This document shows positions 5,041 to 12,845 of a stretch of 12,866 nucleotides of DNA, piece by piece. Within the stretch, counting starts at the first letter, position 1; each line of letters begins with the position of its first letter. Position numbers and translations under genes: made by a program. The notes under the pieces were generated by a model. It ran no database searches. It was not told the origin of the DNA and saw only the letters and a program-made list of their open reading frames with translations. This DNA comes from an uncultured Microcaldota archaeon (GTDB taxonomy: Archaea; Micrarchaeota; Micrarchaeia; Anstonellales; Bilamarchaeaceae), in NCBI GenBank assembly GCA_903920925.1, contig CAIXOA010000114.1:1-12866 (forward strand), read 5' to 3'.

Positions 5041-6285
5041 ATGTCCTTGAAGGAAAAAGACCCGGAGATTTACTCATTGGTGCGCAAGGAGATGCAAAGG
5101 CAGCAGGAGTGCATAGACCTGATCGCATCCGAGAATTATGCGCCCCCCGAAGTGCTGGAGGCAACCGGCTCTGTGCTTACAAACAAATATTCAGAAGGCT
5201 ACCCCGGAAAGAGATATTATGCGGGAAACGAGTTCATAGACCAGGTGGAGACGCTCGCCATAGAGCGGGCGAAAAAGCTCTTCGGGGTGGACCACGCAAA
5301 CGTGCAGTCGCACTCCGGCTCCACGGCAAATTATTGCGCCTATTCCGCCCTGGTGCCAGCAGGGGAGACGATAATGGGGATGGAGCTTTCCCAGGGGGGG
5401 CACCTCACCCACGGCTCTCCTGTAAATTTCTCCGGAAAAACATACAAGGTGGTGAGCTATGCGGTTGACAAAAAAACCGAAATGCTGGATTTCGACGTGA
5501 TAAGGAAGCAGGCGGTGGAGCACAAGCCCAAGCTCATAATCTGCGGCTACACCGCCTATCCCCGCACAGTCCACTTCGACAAATTCCGGGAAGTGGCGGA
5601 TGCGTGCGGCGCATACCTTCTCGCGGACATTTCCCATATCGCGGGGCTGATAGCCGGCGGTGCGCATCCCTCGCCCGCGAAATATGCGGACGTGATCACA
5701 ACAACCACGCACAAGACCCTCCGCGGACCGAGGGGCGCAATCATAATGTGCAAGGCGGAGTTCGCGCAGATGATTGACAAGTCCGTTTTCCCAGGGGCGC
5801 AGGGCGGCCCGCTCGACCACGTGACCGCGGCGAAGGCGGTATGCTTCCACAACGCAATGCAGAAGGACTTCAGCGATTATGCGCACCAGATTGTGAAGAA
5901 TGCAAAGGTGCTTGCGGAGGAATTGCACGCGAAGGGGCTGCGCCTGGTTTCCGGGGGGACGGACAACCACCTCATCCTTGTGGACCTCACTCCCATGGGA
6001 ATCACGGGCAAGGATGCGCAGATTGCTTTGGAGAAGGCGGGCATAATCTGCAACAAGAACACCATTCCCTACGATACGCAGAAGCCCTTCGTCGCAAGCG
6101 GCATAAGGCTGGGAACGCCTGCCATGACCACGCGCGGAATGAAGGAGAGCGAAATTAAGGAAGTAGCCACACTGCTGATGAAGGGATTGCACAAGAGAAC
6201 GGACGATGCTGCGCTCGCATCCATAAAGGAAGAGGTAAAAGCCCTCTGTTCCAGATATCCGGTATACAAGGAATACACGCACTAA
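5041..6285 (+). CDS. glyA: Serine hydroxymethyltransferase
   Basis: This PLP enzyme converts serine and a tetrahydrofolate (or tetrahydropterin) to glycine and the 5,10-methylene form. It is cytosolic and a main source of one-carbon units. The 414-residue length matches bacterial-type SHMT. Visible motifs are DLIASENYAPPEVLEA (26-41), the folate and PLP region GGHLTHG (119-125), and DISHIAGL (196-203), whose Asp196 contacts the PLP ring nitrogen. TTTTHK has Lys225 as the PLP Schiff-base lysine. The C-terminal motif ASGIRLGTPAMTTRG carries the substrate-carboxylate arginine. Many homologues read D-x-A-H where this has D-I-S-H, a mild change. It is the first gene of a unit with folD, 12 bases downstream. 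Whether the carrier is H4folate or a methanopterin is not shown, but pairing with FolD favours folate. Confidence 0.97.
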   Translation: MSLKEKDPEIYSLVRKEMQRQQECIDLIASENYAPPEVLEATGSVLTNKYSEGYPGKRYYAGNEFIDQVETLAIERAKKLFGVDHANVQSHSGSTANYCAYSALVPAGETIMGMELSQGGHLTHGSPVNFSGKTYKVVSYAVDKKTEMLDFDVIRKQAVEHKPKLIICGYTAYPRTVHFDKFREVADACGAYLLADISHIAGLIAGGAHPSPAKYADVITTTTHKTLRGPRGAIIMCKAEFAQMIDKSVFPGAQGGPLDHVTAAKAVCFHNAMQKDFSDYAHQIVKNAKVLAEELHAKGLRLVSGGTDNHLILVDLTPMGITGKDAQIALEKAGIICNKNTIPYDTQKPFVASGIRLGTPAMTTRGMKESEIKEVATLLMKGLHKRTDDAALASIKEEVKALCSRYPVYKEYTH

Positions 6286-6297
6286 GAAGATGATGAG

Positions 6298-7173
6298 ATG
6301 ATATTGTCCGGAAAGGCGCTCGCAGCAGAAATAGAGGAGGGGCTCAAGAAGAGAGTGGAGAAGCTGGGCTTCTCCCCAGGATTAGATATAGTGATGGTCG
6401 GGGACGACCCCGCTTCCCGTACTTATGTGGAGAAAAAGCTGAACAAGGCGGGGGACATAGGCATAAAGGGGAGATTGCACCACCTCACGGAGAGCACTAC
6501 GGAAGAGGAATTGCTCACCCTCATCTCAAAACTCAACGCGGACAAATCCGTGCACGGGTTCATAGTGCAGATGCCGCTTCCGAAGCAGATAGATTCCCTG
6601 AAGATAATTTCCGCAATAGACCCAAGGAAGGATGCGGACGGCCTCCATCCGCTGAACCTTGGGAGGCTTGCGCAGGGAAGCAAGACCATCGCCTCGGCCA
6701 CCCCCAAGGGGATAATGCGCATGATTGATTATTACAAAATCCCCCTTGCGGGAATGGAGGCGGTCGTCGTCGGAAGGAGCAACATGGTGGGCAAGCCCAT
6801 TTCCTACCTTCTCACAAACCGGGATGCGACCGTCACCCTCTGCCACAGCAAGACGAAAAACCTCGCGGAGCACACGCGCCGCGCGGATTTGCTCGTGGTT
6901 GCGGTTGGTAGCCCCTATCTCATAAAGGCGGACATGGTGAAGGAAGGGGCGCACATAATAGACGTGGGCACTACCAAGCTCGCGGGAAAGACCGTTGGTG
7001 ACGTTGATTTCGACCCCGTTTCCAGAAAGGCGAGCGTCACGCCCGTGCCGGGAGGGGTGGGCCCCCTCACCGTGATAATGCTGATGGAAAACCTGGTGGA
7101 GCTCGCGGAAAGGGCCAAGGCCGAGCCGCAGCCCGAGCCCCCGCCCTCACGAAGGCGGAGGAAGCAGGGTTAA
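6298..7173 (+). CDS. folD: Bifunctional methylene-H4folate dehydrogenase / methenyl-H4folate cyclohydrolase
   Basis: FolD oxidises 5,10-methylene-H4folate with NAD(P)+ and hydrolyses the methenyl product to 10-formyl-H4folate, so it follows GlyA directly in the pathway. The catalytic Tyr43-x-x-x-Lys47 motif (YVEKK) is present. So are VQMPLP (90-95), KDADGLHP (111-118, with the conserved Asp114), the nucleotide-binding VVGRSNMVGKPISYLL (157-172), and PVPGGVGPLTVIMLMEN (249-265). The usual PCTP motif reads SATPKG here (133-138). The last 20 residues form a proline- and arginine-rich tail ending SRRRRKQG. The enzyme fold normally stops near residue 270, so this tail is an extension of unknown role. 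It has no promoter of its own and is translated from an ATG after the purine-rich GATGATGAG, 12 bases past glyA. Confidence 0.96.
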   Translation: MILSGKALAAEIEEGLKKRVEKLGFSPGLDIVMVGDDPASRTYVEKKLNKAGDIGIKGRLHHLTESTTEEELLTLISKLNADKSVHGFIVQMPLPKQIDSLKIISAIDPRKDADGLHPLNLGRLAQGSKTIASATPKGIMRMIDYYKIPLAGMEAVVVGRSNMVGKPISYLLTNRDATVTLCHSKTKNLAEHTRRADLLVVAVGSPYLIKADMVKEGAHIIDVGTTKLAGKTVGDVDFDPVSRKASVTPVPGGVGPLTVIMLMENLVELAERAKAEPQPEPPPSRRRRKQG

Positions 7174-7179
7174 AAGCTT
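7170..7179 (+). promoter_or_regulatory. Weak TATA candidate for the zinc ribbon-aEF1B pair
   Basis: TTAAAAGCTT overlaps the folD stop. It would place a start near 7200, leaving a short leader that includes AGGTGA at 7217-7222, the ribosome binding site of the next gene. TTATAC at 7195-7200 is an alternative. Either unit may instead be reached by read-through from folD. Confidence 0.3.
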
Positions 7180-7226
7180 ATCCCACCAACTTCATTATAC
7201 TTTTTAGCATAAATTTAGGTGAATAA

Positions 7227-7376
7227 ATGAAAAGATGCTCGACATGCGGAAGGCTCACAAAGGAGTACGCGGAATTCCCGTGCCCCGAGTGCTCGGAGAA
7301 GACTGTGAGGTGCCACCACTGCAGGGAGATAAGGAACCCATACAAGTGCAAGTGCGGGAATTTCGAGGGTCCGTGA
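7227..7376 (+). CDS. Small zinc-ribbon protein linked to translation (COG2888-like)
   Basis: This 49-residue protein is almost wholly metal-binding. It has cysteine pairs C4-x-x-C7, C19-x-x-C22, C29-x-x-C32 and C41-x-C43. The sequence between the last two pairs (REIRNPYKC) and the ending GNFEGP match the archaeal family described as predicted Zn-ribbon RNA-binding proteins involved in translation. Family members usually end CPKCGFEGP and are slightly longer. The last pair is CxC here (KCKCGNF), where the family usually has CxxC. The ATG follows a good ribosome site, AGGTGA. aEF1B begins five bases after the stop, a pairing common in archaea that supports a role at the ribosome. The precise biochemical function is not established. 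Confidence 0.9.
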   Translation: MKRCSTCGRLTKEYAEFPCPECSEKTVRCHHCREIRNPYKCKCGNFEGP

Positions 7377-7380
7377 TAAT

Positions 7381-7635
7381 ATGGCAAAGGTATCGGTAGT
7401 CCTGAAAGTGTTTCCGGAGGACCCTTCCGGCCTGCAGGCTCTGAAAGCCGCAATCTCAAAAATAGTCGACATCCAGGAGACCAAGGAGGAGGAAATCGGC
7501 TTCGGGGTGAAGGCTCTTGTCATACGCTTCCTCGCGGACGAGGCAGGGGGAGTGGATACGATAGAGGAAAAAATAGGCGCGATAGAGGGAGTGAGCCAGG
7601 TCCAGGTAACGAGCGTGGACAGGGCAGAGCTCTGA
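7381..7635 (+). CDS. ef1b: Translation elongation factor aEF-1beta (GDP/GTP exchange factor)
   Basis: aEF-1beta reloads elongation factor 1-alpha with GTP after each tRNA delivery. The 84-residue protein begins MAKVSVVLKVFPEDPSGLQA, with the ferredoxin-like opening strand of the family. It continues with a helix (ALKAAISKIV), the central strand GFGVKALVIRFLADEAGGVD, and the closing strand VSQVQVTSVDRAEL. Archaeal members are usually 85-90 residues, so it is full length. It follows the zinc-ribbon gene by four bases and is probably co-translated with it; GTGAT just upstream may act as ribosome site. It converges with the beta-propeller gene, leaving only two bases between the stop codons. Confidence 0.95.
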   Translation: MAKVSVVLKVFPEDPSGLQALKAAISKIVDIQETKEEEIGFGVKALVIRFLADEAGGVDTIEEKIGAIEGVSQVQVTSVDRAEL

Positions 7636-7637
7636 GC

Positions 7638-9194
7638 CTACTTCTTGATGTAGCCGAAATATGCGTACGCGGCAGCCCCGGCAAGGAAAAGTAACGCCAT
7701 TATGTATGCGAGGGTGGGCTGCGGCTTGACATCCACGTTGAATTGCACGTTCTCATAGCCCTTCTTGGACACAGTGACCGCCTGGAGCCCGCTGCCTTTC
7801 GGGGTTATCGTTATCCTTCCATCCCCGCCGAATGCCTGCCCCCCCATGGACGCGGAAACGTTGGAAAGCGGGGCATCGCCATAATCAACTACTGTTATGT
7901 TGAAAGCTTCGCCCTCCCTTACGCTGGTCACATAGAGGACCTTCATCTTCGGTTTTGGCGCATCCCCCTTTATGAGCTGTATCATGCTGAAGGGCGAGGT
8001 CTCCATCCCCGAAGCGTCGGAGACATAACATTCCATCGAAATCACGCCGAACGGGAATACGCTCGGGTCGAGTGTGTAGTTCCAGCTTTCAGCACCCGCC
8101 TCGCTCCACTGCCCTTCGCCCACCCGCACGTATGTCTTGAGCCCGCCGTATTTGGAGTAGCTCTCCCCCTGCACTGCGACATCCGCGTCCCCTACCAGCG
8201 CGTCAGGCTCCGGATAGAGGAAGCTGCAGGCTCGGGAGGAGTCTATCGCATATAGTTTCCCCTCCTGCGTCCCCAGTATTATCTGGCTCCTTATTACGGA
8301 GGGAGAGTGCGGCCAGTCGCTGAACTGCCTCTTCATGACTATTGTCCCGTCGCTCCCGCTTATGCCGTAGAGGCTCTTTCGGGTGGAGAAATACACCACG
8401 TTTCCGTCCACCGCCATCTCGCCCTCGGGCATGCTGTCCACGCGCGCCTTCCAGGCGAGTTCCCCGTTGTTCACCGCATATACCCATCCGTTCGCGGTCC
8501 CGAAAATTATGTATGCCCCCGCGTGTGCCGGGGTCGTAGTGATGATTTCGCCCGCGTTGTAATTCCAGAGCACCCTGCCCTGCGCGACATCCACCGCGTA
8601 GAGCATGCCCTCGCTTGTTCCCGTGTATGTGATTCCGGACCATACCATCGGCCGTGTGTTCCAGAACGGGCCGGTTTCGATATCCAAAAATTTCTCCCCC
8701 GTGCTCCTGAGCGCGACCAGATCCCTTCCGGAGCCGAAAACAACGTATCCTGCCAGTTCAGCGGACGGCTCGTTCGCATCCGTGGCGTTGTAGTTCCATG
8801 AGGGCTGGCCCCTGTCGTCCAGGGCGGTGATGCCATTCGATGTTGCCACATAAACCTTGTCAGATGCGGCAATCCCGCGCACACCCCGGGTGTTGTATGT
8901 CCAGGCAATTCCGCCCGCCGAATTCAGCGCATACACCGCGGTTTGCGTTGCAACGACGATATTGCTGCCAAAAACCGCCGGGTCCCCGACCACGGTCCCG
9001 TTGAATCTCTGAGTCCACTTCTGCGTTCCCGCCTCTATCCCGTAAACCGCCCCGTTCTCCGTGCCCACGACTATCGTGTTCCCGAAGAGGGCCGGCTTAG
9101 TTGTCACGGCGCCATCGGCCCCGAAAACCCAAACCTGGCCCGCGAAAGAAAGAGAAACCAAAAACAAAAACAGGAAAGGGGCGGCGGCTCTCAT
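7638..9194 (-). CDS. Secreted membrane-anchored PQQ-like beta-propeller protein
   Basis: The 518-residue protein has a Sec signal peptide at residues 1-18 (cleavage likely after LSFA). About eight PQQ-like blades follow at 20-325, each with the pattern strand, G-T-x-x-G-x-[LV]-Y-A-[LIV], then a W or hydrophobic strand; examples are VVGTENGAVYGI and IFGTANGWVYAV. An immunoglobulin-like segment lies at about 335-408, with a second beta domain at about 415-490. One C-terminal transmembrane helix (about 495-514) ends YIKK. It is therefore displayed outside the cell on a C-terminal anchor. At least five N-x-S/T sites (N65, N136, N372, N432, N445) could be glycosylated. Eight blades recall BamB, but no quinone-binding or enzyme signature is clear, so a scaffold or binding role is inferred. 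It starts four bases after the L11 stop and is co-transcribed with it. Confidence 0.88.
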   Translation of the reverse strand: MRAAAPFLFLFLVSLSFAGQVWVFGADGAVTTKPALFGNTIVVGTENGAVYGIEAGTQKWTQRFNGTVVGDPAVFGSNIVVATQTAVYALNSAGGIAWTYNTRGVRGIAASDKVYVATSNGITALDDRGQPSWNYNATDANEPSAELAGYVVFGSGRDLVALRSTGEKFLDIETGPFWNTRPMVWSGITYTGTSEGMLYAVDVAQGRVLWNYNAGEIITTTPAHAGAYIIFGTANGWVYAVNNGELAWKARVDSMPEGEMAVDGNVVYFSTRKSLYGISGSDGTIVMKRQFSDWPHSPSVIRSQIILGTQEGKLYAIDSSRACSFLYPEPDALVGDADVAVQGESYSKYGGLKTYVRVGEGQWSEAGAESWNYTLDPSVFPFGVISMECYVSDASGMETSPFSMIQLIKGDAPKPKMKVLYVTSVREGEAFNITVVDYGDAPLSNVSASMGGQAFGGDGRITITPKGSGLQAVTVSKKGYENVQFNVDVKPQPTLAYIMALLFLAGAAAYAYFGYIKK

Positions 9195-9198
9195 GGGC

Positions 9199-9672
9199 TC
9201 ACTTCAGCAACGAATCGTGCTTGCCGCCGTCTATCTCCCTTATGACCGCCCTTGCATCCTTCCCGTCTATCGTAACGCCCAGGCTCTTGCACGTGCCCGC
9301 CACTTCCTTCGCTATGTCATTGATGCTTTTTCCGAGGGAAACGCTGCTCTTTCCCTTTGCGATGCGCACCAGCCCGTCGAAGGTTATGTTTCCCGCAGGC
9401 GCCTCCGCGGTGCCCGCGCCCTTTTCAATCCCCGCCTCCTTCTTCACGAGCTCTGAGGTGGGCGGGCTGCCCACGTGCACCTCGAAAGATTTGTCGTCCG
9501 TGTTGACAACTACCTTTACCGGAACCTTCATCCCGCCGAAAGGCTTGGTCATCTCATTAATCTTCGCGACCACCTGGCCGGCGTTTATGCCCATGGGGCC
9601 GAGCGCCGGGCCCAAAGGTGGCCCCGCGGTCGCCTTTCCGCCTTCAACAATCGCATCAATCGTCTTCTTCAT
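9199..9672 (-). CDS. rpl11: Large ribosomal subunit protein uL11
   Basis: L11 binds the GTPase-associated centre of 23S rRNA and anchors the stalk that recruits elongation factors. The 157-residue protein is typical archaeal length. Its N-terminal domain carries GPPLGPALGPMGINAGQVVA (17-36), the family hallmark, with KVPVKVVVN after it. The C-terminal RNA-binding helices contain TCKSLGVTIDGKDARAVIREI. Its own TATA box (9709-9718) gives a leader near 17 bases. In many archaea rpl11 follows spt5 and precedes rpl1, rpl10 and rpl12. Here it stands alone, followed after four bases by a surface beta-propeller gene. That gene order is unusual, but the protein itself looks ordinary. Confidence 0.97.
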   Translation of the reverse strand: MKKTIDAIVEGGKATAGPPLGPALGPMGINAGQVVAKINEMTKPFGGMKVPVKVVVNTDDKSFEVHVGSPPTSELVKKEAGIEKGAGTAEAPAGNITFDGLVRIAKGKSSVSLGKSINDIAKEVAGTCKSLGVTIDGKDARAVIREIDGGKHDSLLK

Positions 9673-9708
9673 AGAATCTACCGTTGAACTTTATTCTTTC
9701 TGGAACGT

Positions 9709-9718
9709 CTTTTTAAAG
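9709..9718 (-). promoter_or_regulatory. TATA box of rpl11
   Basis: The minus strand reads CTTTAAAAAG, in the 51-base gap between the gatE stop and the rpl11 ATG. The predicted start near 9689 leaves a short leader containing GGTAG. Confidence 0.55.
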
Positions 9719-9723
9719 TATTT

Positions 9724-11496
9724 CTATTTTCGGCCGAGTGCCTCCTGCAGCTCCTTTGCATCCACCCTGAGCCGATACTCCCTCATAATCGCGCCGAAAT
9801 CCCCGCCCTTTTCCTTTATGAGCCTCTTCAGCTCCGCGCCGGAGATGCGCTCCAGCCCCTTCGCGGCCTCGCGCACGCCCTTTCCTGCGCACATCCCGCG
9901 CAAAACATCCGGGATTGCCGCCTTCACAAAAAGCCCTTTCTTGTACTCCGCAAACAATTCCATGAGCTGCTCCCGCGGCCTCGCCAATTCCAGGCCTTCC
10001 CTGCGCAATTCCACCAGTGTCTGCTCCAGCGTTCCGGCGGCGAGCATCGGCTCCGCGCCCGCCTTCACCAATTCTTCAAAGAGCTGAAGGTTCCTGGATT
10101 TGAGCATCCTTCCCGCCATTTCAGGATTGAGGACCCCCTTGAGCCAATCAGTCTTTTTCTCCAGCCCCCCTCCCGCGGCGGCCTTCGCTTCCGAAAGCAA
10201 CTCATCCGTAATCACAATAGTCTGCAGATCCGTTTCCGGGTACATGCGCGACCTTCCTGCAAGCGGCCGCATGAAGGAGGAAGTCCCATCCGGGTTCGCC
10301 TTCCTCGTCTCCTCCGGAACTTTTCTCATGTTTGCCCTTTCCAGAACCTTGTGCAAAGCGCGCTCCGCGGTTGTCTTGTGCGCAACCACCATCGCGAACG
10401 CATCCCCTTTCTTTACTCCCAACTCCTTGCGCACCGCTTCCTTTTCCGCGTCCGTAATCTTGTATTTCGCGAAATCCTCGTCACTATGGACTATGCCCTT
10501 CACTCCCGCGCTCTTCGCATAGTCGCTCAATTCCGTTCCGTACCTCCTTCCGGGCAAAAGTTCCCATCCGAGCAATCCTTCGTGCCCCTCCAACCTTATT
10601 CCGAGCACATGCCCGCCGTTTTCCATTCCTTTTTTTATCAATGCACACTCGGTTTTTTCAAAAGTTTTCGTCAGGTCCGTAATCTTCGGCTTCAGTTCCT
10701 TCTCACTCAGCCTCTTCTTTATTTCCACCAGCAATCTGAGCAGTTCCTCCTGCCTTTTCACTTCATTTTGCACATAAAGGGGAATCATCTTCAAATCCTG
10801 CGCGCCCTTTATCTCCACGCGCGCCCCTTTTTCCGTTGAAACGTTCACGTCCTGCCTTATGGTCCCAATCCCGCGCGCCACCTTTCCCGTAGCCCGTAAG
10901 ATGAGCCCAATCTTCTCCGCAGTTTCCTTGCAATGCTCAGCATCCACGATGTCCGGCTCAGTGGCAAGCTCAATCAAGGGTATGCCCAGCCTGTCCAGCC
11001 GGTAATGCTTGATGTGCGCCTCCTCGGAAACAATCCCCGAGCTTTCTTCCTCAATTGCAACAGAAGAAATCCTCACCTTCCCCTTGCTCGTCTCTAAATA
11101 TCCGCCCGTAGCCACCAGGCACGTCCGCTGGAAGCCGGAAGTGTTGCTCCCATCCACAACAATCTTCCTCATTATATGAAGCTCATCAAAAATGTCCATG
11201 TGCAATTGCTGTGCAATTCCCAGCACAATCCGCAGCGCCTCGGCATCCACGTCCAGGGGCGGCTCCTCGTCCGCCTCCACAAGGCAGCAGCTCTCAAAGA
11301 AGCCGTCGTAGTGGAATTCCTTCTCCTTCTCCTGCTCGGTCTGCGCCGCGATGTCCACCTCGCCCGTCTCGCCGGCACTGGCCCTTAGCCTTCTCTTGAA
11401 CTTGTAATCCGGCTCCCGCTCCGCAAGCTCGGAGGAGCACCTGCAAAAGAGCTTGCCCGTGTCCAGGCGCTGGTGGATTTCGAGGCCGCACTTCAT
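9724..11496 (-). CDS. gatE: Glutamyl-tRNA(Gln) amidotransferase subunit E
   Basis: GatE is the tRNA-binding kinase/transamidase subunit of the archaeal GatDE complex. It phosphorylates Glu on misacylated tRNA(Gln) and swaps in ammonia supplied by GatD. The 590-residue protein opens with GLEIHQRLDTGKLFCRCSSE (4-23), the GatB/E signature. It also has VDGSNTSGFQRT (114-125) and RGIGTIRQDVNVS (208-220) in the catalytic cradle. A middle region around GVKGIVHSDEDFAKYKITD is the AspRS-like insert that sets GatE apart from GatB. The C-terminal helical tail (about 480-590) contacts tRNA. It is a little shorter than well-studied GatE proteins of about 620-630 residues. The ATG at 11494-11496 overlaps the gatD stop as ATGA, a sign of coupled translation; the frame continues upstream but only inside gatD. 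Confidence 0.96.
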   Translation of the reverse strand: MKCGLEIHQRLDTGKLFCRCSSELAEREPDYKFKRRLRASAGETGEVDIAAQTEQEKEKEFHYDGFFESCCLVEADEEPPLDVDAEALRIVLGIAQQLHMDIFDELHIMRKIVVDGSNTSGFQRTCLVATGGYLETSKGKVRISSVAIEEESSGIVSEEAHIKHYRLDRLGIPLIELATEPDIVDAEHCKETAEKIGLILRATGKVARGIGTIRQDVNVSTEKGARVEIKGAQDLKMIPLYVQNEVKRQEELLRLLVEIKKRLSEKELKPKITDLTKTFEKTECALIKKGMENGGHVLGIRLEGHEGLLGWELLPGRRYGTELSDYAKSAGVKGIVHSDEDFAKYKITDAEKEAVRKELGVKKGDAFAMVVAHKTTAERALHKVLERANMRKVPEETRKANPDGTSSFMRPLAGRSRMYPETDLQTIVITDELLSEAKAAAGGGLEKKTDWLKGVLNPEMAGRMLKSRNLQLFEELVKAGAEPMLAAGTLEQTLVELRREGLELARPREQLMELFAEYKKGLFVKAAIPDVLRGMCAGKGVREAAKGLERISGAELKRLIKEKGGDFGAIMREYRLRVDAKELQEALGRK

Positions 11497-12830
11497 AGGA
11501 TTTCGCTCCTCTCGGTGATCTCGCCAGCAATGTTCCGCATCATTTCTTCCTTCACCTTCTCCATTTTCTTTTCGTGCCCGAGAACCCAGCACATCTTCGC
11601 ATAGGCGCACTCCGGCGTCCAGTCCATGAGATGCCCGAAGACCCCCGCCTCCTGCAGCAACCTTCCGGCGGCATACATGTCCATGTTTATCCTGCCGAAA
11701 ATGCACTGGGAAGCGAACGCCACCGGGATGCCGGAATCAACCAGCGCCTTCAGGTTCGGGGTTATCCTCTTCGCCAGCTTGTCACCGAAGGTGTTCGTGG
11801 GCACGTGCCCTATCCCGGTCCCGACAACCACTATCCCGTCATAATCCGACAGTTTATCCACGAATTCCGGATGTATACCAGGATACGTATAGACCATCGC
11901 GACGTTCTCATTCATGCGATTGTCAAACTTCAGCTTCCCGCCCCTTTCCTTATATTTCATATATGGCTCAATCAATCCGGAGCGGTAATCCACCTTCGCG
12001 AGCGGCGGCACGTTCACGGACTTGAACGCATCCCTCCTGGAGGTGTGCATCTTGCGCGCCTTCGTCCCGAGGTGGATGAGGCACTCCTCGTCGTCCATCC
12101 CCGCGTGCATGCATATCCCCACGTTCGCCATCGGCCCGTTCGCGGCTGCGAAGCACGCGTTCAGCATGTTTATGCGCGCATCCGTGGAGGGGCGGTCGGA
12201 GCTCCTCTGCGAGCCCACCAGATAGATGGGCACGGGCGAATCCTGCAGCATGAAGGAAAGCGCCGCGGACGTATAATGCATGGTGTCCGTGCCATGCAGC
12301 ACAACGACTCCCTTCGCTCCCGCATCTATCTCCTTCCTTATCTCCGCGGCGATTACGCTCCAGTGCGCCGGCGTCATGTCCTCGGAAAGTATCGCGAAAA
12401 CCTCCCTTGCGTGGAATGTGCAAACCTTGTCCAGCCCGGGGATGTTCTTTGCCAGGTCCTCGGGGCTCGTGGACGGAAAAACGGCGCCGGTCTTGTATTC
12501 CACTTTTGATGAGACCGTGCCCCCGGTCCCTATGATTGCGACGTCACCGCGCCCTTTCCCGGTTTCCAGTTTCCCGTTCCGTATCGCTTCGCGATAACTG
12601 GCAGAATCTGCGGATTCCGCCATCCCGGTTTCGGGTTTGACCGTTACCTCGCCCAGTTCCTCCGCCTTCGCCCCTTCCTTCCTTATCCCGATATTATATC
12701 CGGAATCCAGTTTGAGGACAAGAAAATCCTTTTTAGGCGAGGGAAGGAGAAGCCCTTCATATTTCCTCCCTTTCGTTGTTATGCGGGCGCGCTTGAGTTT
12801 TTCCATAAGGACCAACGCCGTTATTTTCAT
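11493..12830 (-). CDS. gatD: Glutamyl-tRNA(Gln) amidotransferase subunit D (asparaginase-like)
   Basis: GatD hydrolyses glutamine to give ammonia for GatE and is active only in the tRNA-bound complex. The protein has 445 residues from the first ATG. A small N-terminal beta domain (about 15-65, including LVLKLDSGYNIGI) is specific to GatD. The L-asparaginase domain follows with IGTGGTVSS (Thr105), HGTDTM (Thr181, Asp182) and ARKMHTSRRDAF (Lys260). These are the expected catalytic Thr, Thr, Asp and Lys, spaced as in known GatD. The start is uncertain. The only visible TATA-like box (12837-12845) is centred about 11 bases from this ATG but about 35 from the ATG at 12806 (MEKLKRARI), which would give 437 residues. 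It heads the gatDE operon. The catalytic residues are complete, so an active enzyme is expected. Confidence 0.96.
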   Translation of the reverse strand: MKITALVLMEKLKRARITTKGRKYEGLLLPSPKKDFLVLKLDSGYNIGIRKEGAKAEELGEVTVKPETGMAESADSASYREAIRNGKLETGKGRGDVAIIGTGGTVSSKVEYKTGAVFPSTSPEDLAKNIPGLDKVCTFHAREVFAILSEDMTPAHWSVIAAEIRKEIDAGAKGVVVLHGTDTMHYTSAALSFMLQDSPVPIYLVGSQRSSDRPSTDARINMLNACFAAANGPMANVGICMHAGMDDEECLIHLGTKARKMHTSRRDAFKSVNVPPLAKVDYRSGLIEPYMKYKERGGKLKFDNRMNENVAMVYTYPGIHPEFVDKLSDYDGIVVVGTGIGHVPTNTFGDKLAKRITPNLKALVDSGIPVAFASQCIFGRINMDMYAAGRLLQEAGVFGHLMDWTPECAYAKMCWVLGHEKKMEKVKEEMMRNIAGEITERSEIL

Positions 12831-12836
12831 GTTTGG

Positions 12837-12845
12837 TATTAAAAA
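12837..12845 (-). promoter_or_regulatory. TATA-like box upstream of gatDE
   Basis: The minus strand reads TTTTTAATA. A start about 25 bases downstream would fall near 12816, inside the first eight codons of the longest gatD frame, and would favour the ATG at 12806. A promoter beyond the window edge cannot be excluded. Confidence 0.4.

Noticed and set aside
5191..6282. 363-residue open frame opposite glyA
   Set aside because: It is an antisense shadow rich in Arg, His and Cys with no domain, and glyA is unmistakable on the plus strand.
9101..10087. 328-residue plus-strand open frame across the propeller start, rpl11 and the end of gatE
   Set aside because: It crosses three real minus-strand genes and their promoter, and its composition is that of an antisense shadow.
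11497..11706. N-terminal extension of gatE up to 11706
   Set aside because: It lies wholly within gatD in another frame. The conserved GatE signature begins at the ATG that overlaps the gatD stop.
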